The translations under genes were made by a program, and so were the position numbers. Of a stretch of DNA of 12,752 nucleotides, positions 12,274 to 12,752 are shown piece after piece. This stretch comes from Acidimicrobiaceae bacterium. GTDB taxonomy: Bacteria > Actinomycetota > Acidimicrobiia > Acidimicrobiales > Salinilacustritrichaceae. The notes below the pieces were generated by a model. That model was not told the DNA's origin. It worked only from the letters and a program-made list of their open reading frames with translations, and ran no database searches. The stretch is taken from the NCBI GenBank assembly GCA_003476595.1, contig DMTU01000256.1, positions 1-12,752 on the forward strand. The letters are read 5' to 3'. The stretch's first letter is position 1; each line of letters starts with the position of its first letter.

Positions 12274-12752
12274 TCAGGGTCGGTGGCCGCCGAGCTCCCA
12301 CCACTCGGCCAGGTCGACCATGGTGCTGTCGACGCTGTCGTCGGCCACGGCGATCGAACCGATGTCCGCGCCGGCGCGGCTCCAGATCAGGACGTCCTGG
12401 CCGGCGATGTCGACGAAGCACAGGATCGTGCCCGTCGAGGAGCCCTGCCGGTAGGTCGTCGCGCCCAGCCACGGCACGGGCAGCTCGCCCGCCGGCCCGC
12501 GGCCGTCGGGGCGGCAGGCGCCCTCGGTCGCGTCGAGGACGGCGTCGCCGAGCACGGCCTGCTCCGACTCGATCCAGCTGGTCATGTCGTCGGCACCGGG
12601 GAAGCGGACCCAGGAGACGACGCCGGCCGCGCCCGTCGCCGGTCGGCAGGTGACCGCGGCGACCCCGCCGGCGCGGTCGAGCAGGTCGAGGTCCCGCTGA
12701 GCGCGGGCATCGAGGTAGATCTGCTGGATGAGGGCGTCGGAGAGCGACTGGG
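12274..12752 (-). CDS. Partial gene: C-terminal domain resembling extracytoplasmic domains of actinobacterial Ser/Thr kinases
   Basis: The minus-strand frame is open from the window edge to TGA at 12274-12276, giving 158 visible residues with the start missing. An internal ATG at 12585 is not a convincing start because the upstream part clearly belongs to the same domain. The visible order is an N-terminal helix (QQIYLDARAQRDLDLL), GGVAAVTCRPATG (about 28-40), WVRFPGADDMTSWI, a second Cys in GACRP (79), then YRQGSSTGTILCFVD (100-114) and DVLIWSRAGADIGSIAV (119-135), ending in LAEWW. The pattern Cys / Cys / G-x-x-LC / IW / WW resembles, from memory, a domain at the extracytoplasmic end of some actinobacterial serine/threonine kinases and lipoproteins. 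The kinase itself would lie beyond the window. The gene converges on the hydrolase with a 10-bp gap. Confidence 0.6.
   Translation of the reverse strand, partial: QSLSDALIQQIYLDARAQRDLDLLDRAGGVAAVTCRPATGAAGVVSWVRFPGADDMTSWIESEQAVLGDAVLDATEGACRPDGRGPAGELPVPWLGATTYRQGSSTGTILCFVDIAGQDVLIWSRAGADIGSIAVADDSVDSTMVDLAEWWELGGHRP

Overview
The window is very GC-rich (roughly 70% or more by eye), with strong G/C bias at third codon positions, several GTG starts and many long antisense shadow frames. Together with a WS/DGAT acyltransferase, an MgtE-N/PRC/CBS protein beside DUF1003, a Hip1/TAP-type lipoprotein hydrolase and few Shine-Dalgarno sites, this points to a high-GC actinobacterium. An Acidimicrobiia-like lineage fits but is inference. 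I see no rRNA, tRNA, CRISPR array, insertion sequence, phage gene or attachment site. It looks like ordinary chromosome, and no intergenic gap exceeds about 130 bp.

Left part (1-3609). A 52-residue acidic protein (45-203, minus) diverges from a voltage-sensor-type ion-channel homologue (331-1104, plus) whose pore lacks the K+ selectivity signature. Next comes a five-helix membrane protein with a His/Asp-rich linker and a Cys/His-rich C-terminal domain (1165-2388), then an acyl-CoA dehydrogenase of the LCAD/IVD type (2434-3582).

Middle (3610-7009). A wax ester/diacylglycerol acyltransferase (3610-5001, minus) converges on the dehydrogenase and diverges, across only 34 bp, from a complete amylosucrase (5036-7009, plus). 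All the amylosucrase catalytic residues I could align are present. The gap holds two opposed TANNNT -10-like hexamers within an inverted repeat, which suggests divergent leaderless promoters.

Right part (7013-12752). A membrane-anchored PQQ-type beta-propeller protein (7013-8569, minus) diverges across 30 bp from a tightly packed plus-strand cluster: PaaI-type hotdog thioesterase (8600-9046), PRC/MgtE-N/CBS protein without a pore (9056-10294), DUF1003 membrane protein (10294-10803, sharing one base with its neighbour) and a secreted lipoprotein alpha/beta hydrolase (10800-12263, ATGA overlap). The last three are almost certainly one translationally coupled unit. The window ends inside a minus-strand gene (12274-12752) whose visible part resembles the extracytoplasmic C-terminal domain of some actinobacterial Ser/Thr kinases.

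The genes suggest lipid turnover (dehydrogenase, acyltransferase, thioesterase), sucrose-derived glucan synthesis (amylosucrase) and envelope or ion functions. I do not see a clearly new multi-gene system. The most unusual items are the filter-less channel homologue, the His-rich membrane protein, the pore-less MgtE-N/DUF1003 pair and the recurring leaderless-type starts.
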